From assembly GCA_017428285.1 (NCBI GenBank), contig JAFRRE010000115.1:1-64000 (forward strand): a stretch of DNA of 64,000 nt. Reading direction: 5' to 3'. This stretch comes from Bacteroidales bacterium (GTDB taxonomy: Bacteria > Bacteroidota > Bacteroidia > Bacteroidales > F082). Positions within the stretch are counted from its first letter, which is position 1. Every line of letters begins with the position of its first letter. Made by a program: the position numbers and the translations under genes. The notes below the pieces were generated by a model. The model ran no database searches. It had not been told where the DNA came from and saw only the letters and a list, made by a program, of their open reading frames with translations. Below are positions 16,706 through 24,380 of the stretch, piece after piece.

Positions 16706-19174
16706 ATGGATCCTTTCACCAATGGTTTAATAGCAAGTGTGGTTGCCAATGGCCTCACAGCTTTGGTTCCACAATTGTTTCAAAGAAAGCTGGAAACTAA
16801 GGTGAAGAAAGCTTATGTGCATGCTTTGGAAAGATGGACAAAACACGATGTTGAGTGGGAAAGCCGCAAGTATAAGGAACGTCTGGTGGATTTGATGGAC
16901 TATATACAAAACCCACGAGGGAGAAATCGCTATGTTTCGGATATAGAATTACTCGAATATTACAAAGAAGAATTAAGGAAAGACACGGAGGTTTGGTCAT
17001 TAATTGAGGAATCGCTCCTGACAAGTATATTCTCATTGCTTCAAGATACAAATCGCTTGGCTCAGGACATTAAGTCTTATCATGACCAATGCCAGATTTC
17101 TCAAAAAGAATTCTTGGAAGGCCAAGGGCGATTGTTAGATTTGCAATTGCGAAGGAACATCGGTTCTGGTAAATATCTTGAGGATACTTATCTGGAGATT
17201 GATGAGTTGAAAGAACAGCTACGTTTCTTTGTTGATCCTTTCCTGTTTTTTCAGTTAAGTTGTGACCGAACAGCAAGATTGAATTTCGACAATCTCAGGT
17301 GGGTGCTAGCTGAACAGAAGAATGAGAGCTTTGAATTTGATACCGCTATCGCTGTTGGGAATGGAGGCCAGCCTGCTGATTTTGAACTTCTTTATGAGGC
17401 ATCAAGACGTTTGTCGGATTACTTATCGGCAAAACATAATGAATTGCATAGCGGAGGAAACATACGCTACTTCCATTCACGCAAGATAAAGGATGTTCTT
17501 GACCTTAGTAACTGCATTCACAAGAGGTTTTTCATTCTTACCTCAAAAGCAGGACAGGGAAAGACCAATGTGCTTTGCGATCTCACAAAGAATGTGCTTA
17601 AGCGTCGTGAAATTCCTGCGGCCTATTTGAACGGGTATGAGTTGGAATCAGGTAATGTTGAAGTGAGTTTTGCCCACAAACTGTTTTCTACAAAAAACTA
17701 TTCACTCGACGATGTCCTTGTGGCGGCTAAATGCTATTGCGAACAGCATCAAGTGCCGTTTGTCTTCATCATTGATGGCTTGAACGAGAACGGCTCACCC
17801 CATCGATTGCGTGCTGGCATGGAAACGTTTTTAAGCACGGTCTTGCAGTATGATTTTGTGAAAGTGATTGTATCATGTAGGACGGAGTATTACGACACGC
17901 ATTTTTCTTCGATTGGCAAGTTGTTTGAGGATGACACTATCATTCAAAGGAATATCAATAGCCGTCTAGATGAGTATTGGGAAAAACTCAAAGAACTCTA
18001 TTTCAACCATTTTTCGATTAATTGTGCAGTTATTACAGATCATATTAAGAATGAATTTTGCGAAAATCTACTGTTGTTCAGGATATTTTGTGAAGTAAAT
18101 GCCGGAACCCCCCTGACTGTTATTCATAGTATAGCCAAAGAGCCTTTGTTTGATGCGTATTGTAAAATAATGATATCAAGGGTTGCCGCTGAATTGAAAA
18201 GCGATGGATGCAGTTTGGCTACAGATACTTTTATAGCCGATTTTTTGAAAAATGTAGTCGGCCGGATGGTTGAAAATGACTCGTTTGCAAACATGCCGCT
18301 ATCGGCGCTGTTAGCTAATGCTGATATTCAACAACGTGAAGTTGTCAATAGGTTCTTAGATAATAATGTGCTGATGCGAAAGGATTTGAAATCGGTCAGC
18401 AGCAGCCCATTTGCAAATTCGGAAGTGGTTAATTTCACTTTCGATGAATTTAGGGATTATTTGGTTTCGCATTATCTGATTGATGTTGTATTGCCAGAGA
18501 GCCAAACCAATTTCAGTGGGTATGTGATAAAATATACGGATGCATCGCATATGCTTTCAGAAGGCCTTACAACATTTCTGTTTTCTTACATCAAGAGGAC
18601 AAAAGAACCGTTTGCTTTGGAAACAATACAATCTCGGCCGTGGTATAAGCAGGTGTTTAGGGATCTGATTTGGGACGTGGAGGAGAAGGATATCACCGAT
18701 GATGATATTGCATTAATCAAGCAGTTCTTGCGTGAATGTGATATAAAAGTGTCAAGAAACTTGGCCTACTGGAAAAGGTGGAATACTGATGTGTTTAAGC
18801 GAATTAATATTAAATTGCTCTTGGAGCATTTGTCTACTTTAGATTGTGCAGGATTACGTGATTTCTTCGACAAAACATGGTCTGACATTTCAAGAAACGA
18901 GTATTATTCCATGTATGATTATCGTGACCCGTCACCCCGTGAAAGTTTTCTTAATGAGGTTCGTGGTTTGATTGAAAACGACGAACACTCGTTGGAACAT
19001 TCCGAGCAACGCAATCTTTTCGAAATTGTATTGTACATGGCGGCTATAGATTATACAGCTCGTATGATATACGATGATTATTTCAGCTATACAAACGATG
19101 AAGGGCAAATTAAAAAAGTTGCGTCGGTTACCAAATGTGTTGAGCTTAAAAAACTATTAAAGAGATGGCTGTAG
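16706..19174 (+). CDS. NACHT-type STAND NTPase
   Basis: 822 aa from ATG 16706; GTG 16700 is also possible. A helical N-terminal domain of about 265 aa is followed by Walker A TSKAGQGKT (residues about 279-287), Walker B FVFIIDGLNE (about 353-361) and the arginine-bearing IVSCRTEYYD strand. Later FTFDEFRDYLVSHYL is typical of the winged-helix part of NACHT proteins. The C-terminus is helical, with no leucine-rich or WD repeats. NACHT proteins in bacteria commonly detect phage proteins and trigger an effector. No nuclease or protease is obvious in the N-terminal domain, so a neighbour may be the effector. It overlaps the next gene by 10 bp. Confidence 0.8.
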   Translation: MDPFTNGLIASVVANGLTALVPQLFQRKLETKVKKAYVHALERWTKHDVEWESRKYKERLVDLMDYIQNPRGRNRYVSDIELLEYYKEELRKDTEVWSLIEESLLTSIFSLLQDTNRLAQDIKSYHDQCQISQKEFLEGQGRLLDLQLRRNIGSGKYLEDTYLEIDELKEQLRFFVDPFLFFQLSCDRTARLNFDNLRWVLAEQKNESFEFDTAIAVGNGGQPADFELLYEASRRLSDYLSAKHNELHSGGNIRYFHSRKIKDVLDLSNCIHKRFFILTSKAGQGKTNVLCDLTKNVLKRREIPAAYLNGYELESGNVEVSFAHKLFSTKNYSLDDVLVAAKCYCEQHQVPFVFIIDGLNENGSPHRLRAGMETFLSTVLQYDFVKVIVSCRTEYYDTHFSSIGKLFEDDTIIQRNINSRLDEYWEKLKELYFNHFSINCAVITDHIKNEFCENLLLFRIFCEVNAGTPLTVIHSIAKEPLFDAYCKIMISRVAAELKSDGCSLATDTFIADFLKNVVGRMVENDSFANMPLSALLANADIQQREVVNRFLDNNVLMRKDLKSVSSSPFANSEVVNFTFDEFRDYLVSHYLIDVVLPESQTNFSGYVIKYTDASHMLSEGLTTFLFSYIKRTKEPFALETIQSRPWYKQVFRDLIWDVEEKDITDDDIALIKQFLRECDIKVSRNLAYWKRWNTDVFKRINIKLLLEHLSTLDCAGLRDFFDKTWSDISRNEYYSMYDYRDPSPRESFLNEVRGLIENDEHSLEHSEQRNLFEIVLYMAAIDYTARMIYDDYFSYTNDEGQIKKVASVTKCVELKKLLKRWL

Positions 19175-19581
19175 AGAATAAAACATATTGTTATTCATTC
19201 CCGTTTAGTGAACACTTGAAGGTGGTACATAAAGAGCTTGCTTTAGAGAAATTCTTGGCTAATGCCGGTATTAATGGCGGGTTTGGCGGGATTATGTTCT
19301 CCAAAATCTATAGTAGCGTTATGGCTGAAGCAGAGAATATGGAAAACTTGTATGAGCATTATTACAAGCCTGAATACGATAACTTTAGGGAATTCATAGG
19401 TGCAAAGTTCGCCGTTCCCAATGAAGCGTTGGAGGCTCTAATGAATGGATTGGAGGAGAATGAGAACTATACGCTGATACGTTATGATTCGTTGAATTAC
19501 GGAGTGAATGATGTTGATGAATTCATATACGGCGAAGAATACGGCGAAAAGTTTACGAAACTCTTTTTATTAAGCCTATGA
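19165..19581 (+). CDS. small unknown protein, paralogue of the next gene
   Basis: 138 aa, acidic. I do not recognise a family. Residues 25-36 (LALEKFLANAGI) followed by an F-x3-MF-x2-I stretch and an H near residue 65 match the next protein (FTLDKFLTAAGI, then F-x2-MF-x2-I and an H), so the two appear homologous. It lacks the N-terminal TNSSS motif of its neighbour and starts MAVENKTYCYSF. It overlaps the NACHT gene by 10 bp and the next gene by 4 bp, so all three are translationally coupled. Confidence 0.6.
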   Translation: MAVENKTYCYSFPFSEHLKVVHKELALEKFLANAGINGGFGGIMFSKIYSSVMAEAENMENLYEHYYKPEYDNFREFIGAKFAVPNEALEALMNGLEENENYTLIRYDSLNYGVNDVDEFIYGEEYGEKFTKLFLLSL

Positions 19582-19991
19582 AAATCAAGACAGACTTTGT
19601 AACCAATAGCTCTTCAACTTGTTTCATATTAATGACGGAAGATGAGTTTACCCTTGACAAATTTCTAACGGCGGCTGGTATTGATAAAGATTCGCCCTTT
19701 CAGGACATGTTTCAGGAAATATTCAAAATTTTCAGTGATGACTTACAACCAGCACGTGAGTTTGTACATAATCATCGTTGGTGTAAAGGGCGTCCTTTTG
19801 AGCAGTTTGTTGCGGAAATATTCTCGGAAAACACATTGCAACGTGTGAAAGATGCGGAGGCTAGGGGAATGACGGTTTATATGGGGGACTTATACAGCGA
19901 CAATGGTGTATTGGAATGTTTGCTGTGCACGAATTGTTTCATTATTGACGGTCAAGGATTAGTAATCGACGCCACAAATGATGGATGGTAA
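19578..19991 (+). CDS. small protein with N-terminal KTDFVTNSSS motif; candidate radical SAM substrate
   Basis: 137 aa. The start MKIKTDFVTNSSSTCF resembles an N-terminal signature (K-I-R/K-T-D-F-V-T-N-S-S-S) that I remember on many otherwise different uncharacterised bacterial proteins. Its role is not known to me. The body matches the preceding 138-aa protein. Cysteines lie at 15 and in LECLLCTNCF near the C-terminus. It overlaps the radical SAM gene by 14 bp. That coupling makes it the best candidate for a protein modified by that enzyme, as in RiPP-like systems, but a structural partner is equally possible. Confidence 0.6.
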   Translation: MKIKTDFVTNSSSTCFILMTEDEFTLDKFLTAAGIDKDSPFQDMFQEIFKIFSDDLQPAREFVHNHRWCKGRPFEQFVAEIFSENTLQRVKDAEARGMTVYMGDLYSDNGVLECLLCTNCFIIDGQGLVIDATNDGW

Positions 19992-21024
19992 TGTGATAGT
20001 ACGACACTTCGAGCAGGAGCATTATCGGGTTTTGTTCAATCAACGAACAGGATTCTTTATGCGTTGTGAAGATGAAGGTTATCCAGAACCTTTATGGGAT
20101 AATCATGGACCGGAGCTTTTGGATATCTCTATAACCAACTATTGCGAAAGAAGTTGTGGTTTTTGTTATCGTTCATCGTCTCCATTGGGTAAACATATGC
20201 GCTTGTCGGAATACGCGAGTTTAATTGATCAGGCAAGTAAAATGGACGTTTTACAGGTGGCTTTGGGTGGAGGAAATCCCAACCAACACCCTGAATTTAT
20301 CAAGATTTTGGAATTGACAAGGAAGTCGGGCATTATCCCTTCTTATACTACCAACGGAGAAGGAATGTCAGATGCAATCTTGGAGTCTACCGCTGAGTAT
20401 TGTGGTGCAATGGCGGTAAGCTATTATCCATCAAATGGAAATGATTTTTATGACAACTTGTTTGCCCGATCTAGCGATTTTCAGATAAAGACCAACCTGC
20501 ACCTGATTATTTCGACGAGCACTGTTGATGACATAGAATTCCTTTTGGAGTATCCACCATCATGGTTTGATAAAGTGAATGCTTGCGTTTTTTTGAGTTA
20601 TAAGCCCGTGGGACGTGGAATAGGACAAGGTGATAAAGAAATTTTAAGTTGTGAAAGAGCAGAGGAGTTCTTCAGAAAAGTGTCTAAAACCAGTAAGAAA
20701 ATCGGTTTTGACAGTTGTTCGATTTCAGGCATCGCACGCTGGCTGGATGTCCGCTCCGAATTTGTTGAAGCATGCGAAGCCGCAAGGTTTTCGGCGTTTA
20801 TCAACGAGGATTTAAAGATGTATCCTTGTTCGTTTATGGTAAATACTGAACAATTTGGAGACTTGAGAAAAGAGAGGATGGTGGATATATGGCAAAAACA
20901 CCCAGCTTTTGTTAGGCATAGGGAAGCGATTTGTCAGAATTCATGTACTGGTTGTGTTCATCAAGCTGTGTGTAAAGGAGGGTGTGTGTTTATGCCTGAA
21001 ATCAACCAATGTAAGTATGAATGA
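19978..21024 (+). CDS. radical SAM enzyme with SPASM-like C-terminus
   Basis: 348 aa. The radical SAM cluster motif is C56-x3-C60-x2-C63 (NYCERSCGFCYR), followed by the glycine-rich SAM contact VALGGGNPNQHPE. The C-terminus holds a SPASM-like cysteine set (C319, C323, C326, C332, C336, C345) for auxiliary Fe-S clusters. Such enzymes usually modify peptides or proteins. No classical RiPP recognition element is obvious in the first 45 residues. It starts within the end of the TNSSS gene, which points to that protein or its paralogue as substrate. A second ATG lies at 19981. Confidence 0.85.
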   Translation: MMDGNVIVRHFEQEHYRVLFNQRTGFFMRCEDEGYPEPLWDNHGPELLDISITNYCERSCGFCYRSSSPLGKHMRLSEYASLIDQASKMDVLQVALGGGNPNQHPEFIKILELTRKSGIIPSYTTNGEGMSDAILESTAEYCGAMAVSYYPSNGNDFYDNLFARSSDFQIKTNLHLIISTSTVDDIEFLLEYPPSWFDKVNACVFLSYKPVGRGIGQGDKEILSCERAEEFFRKVSKTSKKIGFDSCSISGIARWLDVRSEFVEACEAARFSAFINEDLKMYPCSFMVNTEQFGDLRKERMVDIWQKHPAFVRHREAICQNSCTGCVHQAVCKGGCVFMPEINQCKYE

Positions 21025-21203
21025 CTCTATACCGACTTGAGTTGAGGTCAAAGACAGCCTCTTCAAACAACCGACTCTCCTCGTACTTTGGATGTAAAGT
21101 ATCCTGAATATGCTCTCCAAGGGCAAAAAGAAGTTTGTGGAATACAATTCTAATCGAATAGCTGGGCTTTCCTCTGTGAAAACATTATTCATTTTTCTAA
21201 TCT
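21025..21203 (+). other. 179-bp gap with a possible 33-aa frame
   Basis: No clear promoter or terminator. A frame from ATG 21110 (MLSKGKKKFVEYNSN...) runs 33 codons into the start of the next gene. It is basic and then hydrophobic, and too short to judge. I would not call it a gene without conservation. Confidence 0.3.
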
Positions 21204-22262
21204 ATGGCTAAGAATATTTTGGTTACTGGACTTATTTTGGGGAACGAAACAGAAATGTGTTCTTGCTGTGATATCAATTTAGAGTGGTTATATCAGCGCC
21301 CTTCCGATTTGTTATGGGCAGATAAGGTGGTGGTAACCCAAGCTGAATGGGATTTAATTGTTAGTGATACAGACACAGCCACGAGGAAGGCAACTAAACT
21401 TATTTTTGAACGTTTGCAAGCAGAAGGACTTGTACAGATTATTTCAGATGCGGTTATCAGCCCATCAAGAGCCGAAGTTATCCTTAAGAACATTGAGGCC
21501 GATTTGGAATATATAGAAGATTTATATACAGAATCAGAAGATGAGCATGATCCTATTTTGAAAATGGGGCAGTATCAGTTCTGTGTTCCTCGCTTGTGGA
21601 CACTTTATGCTGCTATTGAGTTGTCTTGGTTGTATGATGCAAGTTTCTCTTTGGAGCAAGATGAACTTGCCTATTTATTGGCACTGATTCCTAGGAAATA
21701 TAACAAGGAAATATCCGCTGGACGGAATTTGGCAATAGATGAAGTGTTAAGTCTCTATCTTCCTTCCATAGAACTAGGGCACTCATATTTAATTGATTCC
21801 GAACGAGGATGGTGCTCCAAATGCGTTCGTGAGAAAGGTTGTTCGAATAATTATCTAATACAAATCGAGAAACAGCTGGAGTCGATTTTAGCCCTTCGCC
21901 AATATGATGAGATTCGCATGACTTGTGAGATTATGGATAGAATATGTGAAAGGAGCATGATGCAAGGTCATGTTTTAACCGGCGATGAGTTATGGGATGA
22001 TTTACAAGAAGAAGCGAAAAAGACGGAAAAAACCATAAAACAGAAACTCCACAAAATAAAACGTTGGAGAAAGATATCGTCGTATGTTTCAATTGGATTA
22101 GGTGCGGCATCTTTTCTTAATCCATTATTGGGAGCAGGTGCTGCGGTTCCTGCCGTTGCGAGTCAGTGTCTTTCATCATACGAAGATTATTTAAAGAAAG
22201 AGAGTAGTTGGGTGAATTTTGTAAGTAATCCGGAGGTGGTTTTGAAAACTGGAATTGTTTAG
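21204..22262 (+). CDS. 352-aa cysteine-containing unknown protein with hydrophobic C-terminal segment
   Basis: I do not recognise this family. Near the N-terminus is a cysteine group (C19, C21, C22; EMCSCCDIN) and near residue 205 a second (GWCSKCVREKGC), which together could bind zinc or an Fe-S cluster. The middle is helical and acidic. A charged coiled-coil-like stretch (EEAKKTEKTIKQKLHKIKR) precedes a Gly/Ala-rich hydrophobic segment (SIGLGAASFLNPLLGAG) that could insert into a membrane. It follows the radical SAM gene on the same strand, with a HEPN gene 81 bp downstream. Confidence 0.5.
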   Translation: MAKNILVTGLILGNETEMCSCCDINLEWLYQRPSDLLWADKVVVTQAEWDLIVSDTDTATRKATKLIFERLQAEGLVQIISDAVISPSRAEVILKNIEADLEYIEDLYTESEDEHDPILKMGQYQFCVPRLWTLYAAIELSWLYDASFSLEQDELAYLLALIPRKYNKEISAGRNLAIDEVLSLYLPSIELGHSYLIDSERGWCSKCVREKGCSNNYLIQIEKQLESILALRQYDEIRMTCEIMDRICERSMMQGHVLTGDELWDDLQEEAKKTEKTIKQKLHKIKRWRKISSYVSIGLGAASFLNPLLGAGAAVPAVASQCLSSYEDYLKKESSWVNFVSNPEVVLKTGIV

Positions 22263-22343
22263 CACAAAACACATAAGTGATTTCGTATCTGAAGTGCTTG
22301 AGAAAGTTTTTGCAGTGGTTTTATCAAAAAAAGAAAAAAAGAG

Positions 22344-23870
22344 ATGATAAACTTGTCAACGGATGAATCGCAAGTGACAGAGAAGAGCCTTAAGCTACGC
22401 GGTTTTTCAGAAGATATAGACTTGGTAAAGGCTGGGTTTCTTCCCTTAGATAGATTAAATCCTATCATCGAAGAAGTTGATGGATGGATAAAAGATGGTG
22501 GTTTACATCTGTTTGACAAGATGATGTCCTATTACATCTTGGGACATTGTTACAATGCGAGACGGTGTTTAACAATTAATCGAGCCAAGGCTAACTACAA
22601 TGATTTATTGGTGTGGAAGGAGGTTTTTTGTTATCGCACTACGATGCAGTTGGTTAAGCAGGTGTGGAAGCGTAAACTTGTCGCCTTATACTCAACCGCT
22701 AATGGGATATGTTATCAAGCTCTTGTTCATCTTGGTGGATTATATGATCACTTTGGTCGTTTTCAAGAAGCACAGTTTCTTTGGCTGCGAGCCGGTCATC
22801 TGTTACCCGATGATTATATGTGGCGTTTTAACATCGGGTTTTCATTAGGTAGCACTCATGGCTATTATGAAAGGAGAGCAGAACCATTTGTGCTTGCTCA
22901 TGCCAAATCAATACTGAAACAATATGTCAACAAGCCAGAAACCACTGTTTCAGCTATGGCATTATACGACAAAATCAAAGATTGGAAAACACCTATAATT
23001 ACGGATGACAAGGATGTTGTTTATGAAGATAACGATGAGGGGCATTATAACAAATGGGTGAACGATTACTGGTTTCGTTTGAATTCCTATAATGACATAA
23101 ATCCTCATTCATCTATTGCGCAGGATGACAGCTTGTATTTCGATGCGGTGTTTTCACCTAAAGAGGACCCAGAGTTTGGATACAGAATCTTTGCTTTACT
23201 AAATGAGATAAAGCAAGAATATGTGTCAGCGAGGTATTTGCTATATCGTTATTTTACTGAATCTGGCAAGCAGCATTTTTCAGATAAAGGGGTCAGACTA
23301 TCGGATAATGCCGATTATTCCAATTATTCATTTCATATTGAGGTTGCCAAGTCAGCTTTTCGGGCATTGTATTCTTTGCTGGATAAGATAGCATACGCCT
23401 TGAACGAATACTTGGGGCTGGGAGTGACAGGAACAACTGTCAGCTTTAAGGATATATGGTATTCCGACAAAAAGAAACGGACATTAAGAACAAAGATTAC
23501 AAACCTTGATACGGTTTATTCTTTGGCTGGATTATTGTTTATTAGGAATGATATCTTTGGAGAAGATGAGACATTTCTTCAGGATGAATCCACGCTAAGA
23601 TTGAAAGCTGTTCGGAATGCCATGGAACATCGGGCCATTATCATAACAGATGATGATGAGTTTAACGATTCGGGATTGGCTTTAATAATGTCACGTGCGG
23701 AATTTGAGGATGTCGCCATGACTTTGATTAGTACTGTGAGACAAGCAATCTTCTGTTTTGTCAATACTGTAAATCACATTGAATACGACAAGAAAAAGTC
23801 TATTGAGGATGCTGGGCAAATGGTGATTTCACAATCTGTTTTTACTTTTGATGATAAAGACAAAGTTTAG
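22344..23870 (+). CDS. HEPN-domain ribonuclease-like protein (LA2681-type)
   Basis: 508 aa. The C-terminal region contains LRLKAVRNAMEHR: Arg424-Asn425-x3-His429 is the Rx4-6H motif that defines catalytic HEPN RNases. Long helices flank it (residues about 335-360 and 440-490). The N-terminal 200 residues look like TPR-type helical repeats (ALVHLGGLYDHFGRFQEAQFLWLRAG). TPR repeats with a C-terminal HEPN recall the LA2681 family. HEPN RNases are common toxins in abortive-infection and toxin-antitoxin systems. It is the last intact gene before the darT remnant. Confidence 0.65.
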   Translation: MINLSTDESQVTEKSLKLRGFSEDIDLVKAGFLPLDRLNPIIEEVDGWIKDGGLHLFDKMMSYYILGHCYNARRCLTINRAKANYNDLLVWKEVFCYRTTMQLVKQVWKRKLVALYSTANGICYQALVHLGGLYDHFGRFQEAQFLWLRAGHLLPDDYMWRFNIGFSLGSTHGYYERRAEPFVLAHAKSILKQYVNKPETTVSAMALYDKIKDWKTPIITDDKDVVYEDNDEGHYNKWVNDYWFRLNSYNDINPHSSIAQDDSLYFDAVFSPKEDPEFGYRIFALLNEIKQEYVSARYLLYRYFTESGKQHFSDKGVRLSDNADYSNYSFHIEVAKSAFRALYSLLDKIAYALNEYLGLGVTGTTVSFKDIWYSDKKKRTLRTKITNLDTVYSLAGLLFIRNDIFGEDETFLQDESTLRLKAVRNAMEHRAIIITDDDEFNDSGLALIMSRAEFEDVAMTLISTVRQAIFCFVNTVNHIEYDKKKSIEDAGQMVISQSVFTFDDKDKV

Positions 23871-23891
23871 CGTTTAAAGCATATAACAACT

Positions 23892-24137
23892 ATGTCAACC
23901 ACCCTAAAATACGCCTTTCGTATCACTCACATCAACAATATTCCGTATGTTTTACAATGCGGTTTGGTGCGGGCTGACTCGCCATTGCGAGCCGATGACT
24001 TCATCAGTATCGGCGACCCTCAAATTATCCAAGTCCGTGGCGAAAGGGAGGTGAAGGGTTTTCCTTTCAACGTTCTTCTGCTTATTTGTCCATCAATCGA
24101 ATCCCCGCCTTGGCGGTGGTTTCCCATTTGGTTTTGA
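23892..24137 (+). pseudogene. N-terminal remnant of darT (DUF4433 ADP-ribosyltransferase toxin)
   Basis: The first 55 or so codons read YAFRITHINNIPYVLQCGLV, then SPLRADDFISIGDPQIIQVR. This matches DarT-type DNA ADP-ribosyltransferases (ITHIxNLPxIL, then xSIGDxxI). The match fades at REVKG, after which the frame enters the 110-bp repeat and becomes nonsense-like, stopping at 24137. DarT is normally about 200 aa, so the catalytic C-terminal half is missing. No DarG macrodomain antitoxin is nearby. It starts 21 bp after the HEPN gene. Confidence 0.65.
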
Positions 24138-24160
24138 GGTTGGAGTGTATTTGCCGAAGG
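24048..24160 (+). repeat. about 110-bp repeat, copy B (partner at 11184)
   Basis: It is related to 11184-11296 (see there), ending at CCGAAG. It begins within or just after the end of the recognisable darT sequence. The two copies are in direct orientation, 12.9 kb apart, and bracket the accessory island. Confidence 0.6.
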
Positions 24161-24297
24161 CGGTTATTGAATGGATTAAATGGAGGGAAGTTGGTGGTTC
24201 GATGATCGTTTCGTGGTAAGGAAAAATGATGGATAAGGATGATTGTTTAGTGTTAATCAGAAGGGTTCGTTGATTAGAAACCGATTAGTGGTATATT

Positions 24298-24315
24298 TTC
24301 AACTTTAAAGTTGAA
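24298..24315. promoter_or_regulatory. 18-bp perfect palindrome, likely operator
   Basis: TTCAACTTTAAAGTTGAA is its own reverse complement. It ends 5 bp before the -33 element of the promoter for the antitoxin-like gene, which itself carries a helix-turn-helix of MqsA type. Autoregulation through this site is the natural inference. Confidence 0.6.
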
Positions 24316-24320
24316 TTCGT

Positions 24321-24351
24321 TTTGTCGATTCGGTTTTTCTTTTTATCTTTG
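24321..24351 (+). promoter_or_regulatory. Bacteroidetes promoter for the Panacea/SocA gene
   Basis: TTTG at 24321-24324 and TATCTTTG at 24344-24351, separated by 19 bp, fit the Bacteroidetes sigma-ABfr consensus. Transcription would start near 24357, giving a leader of about 25 nt before ATG 24381. Confidence 0.7.
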
Positions 24352-24380
24352 CATAATTATCCTTTCAAAACAAATGAACC

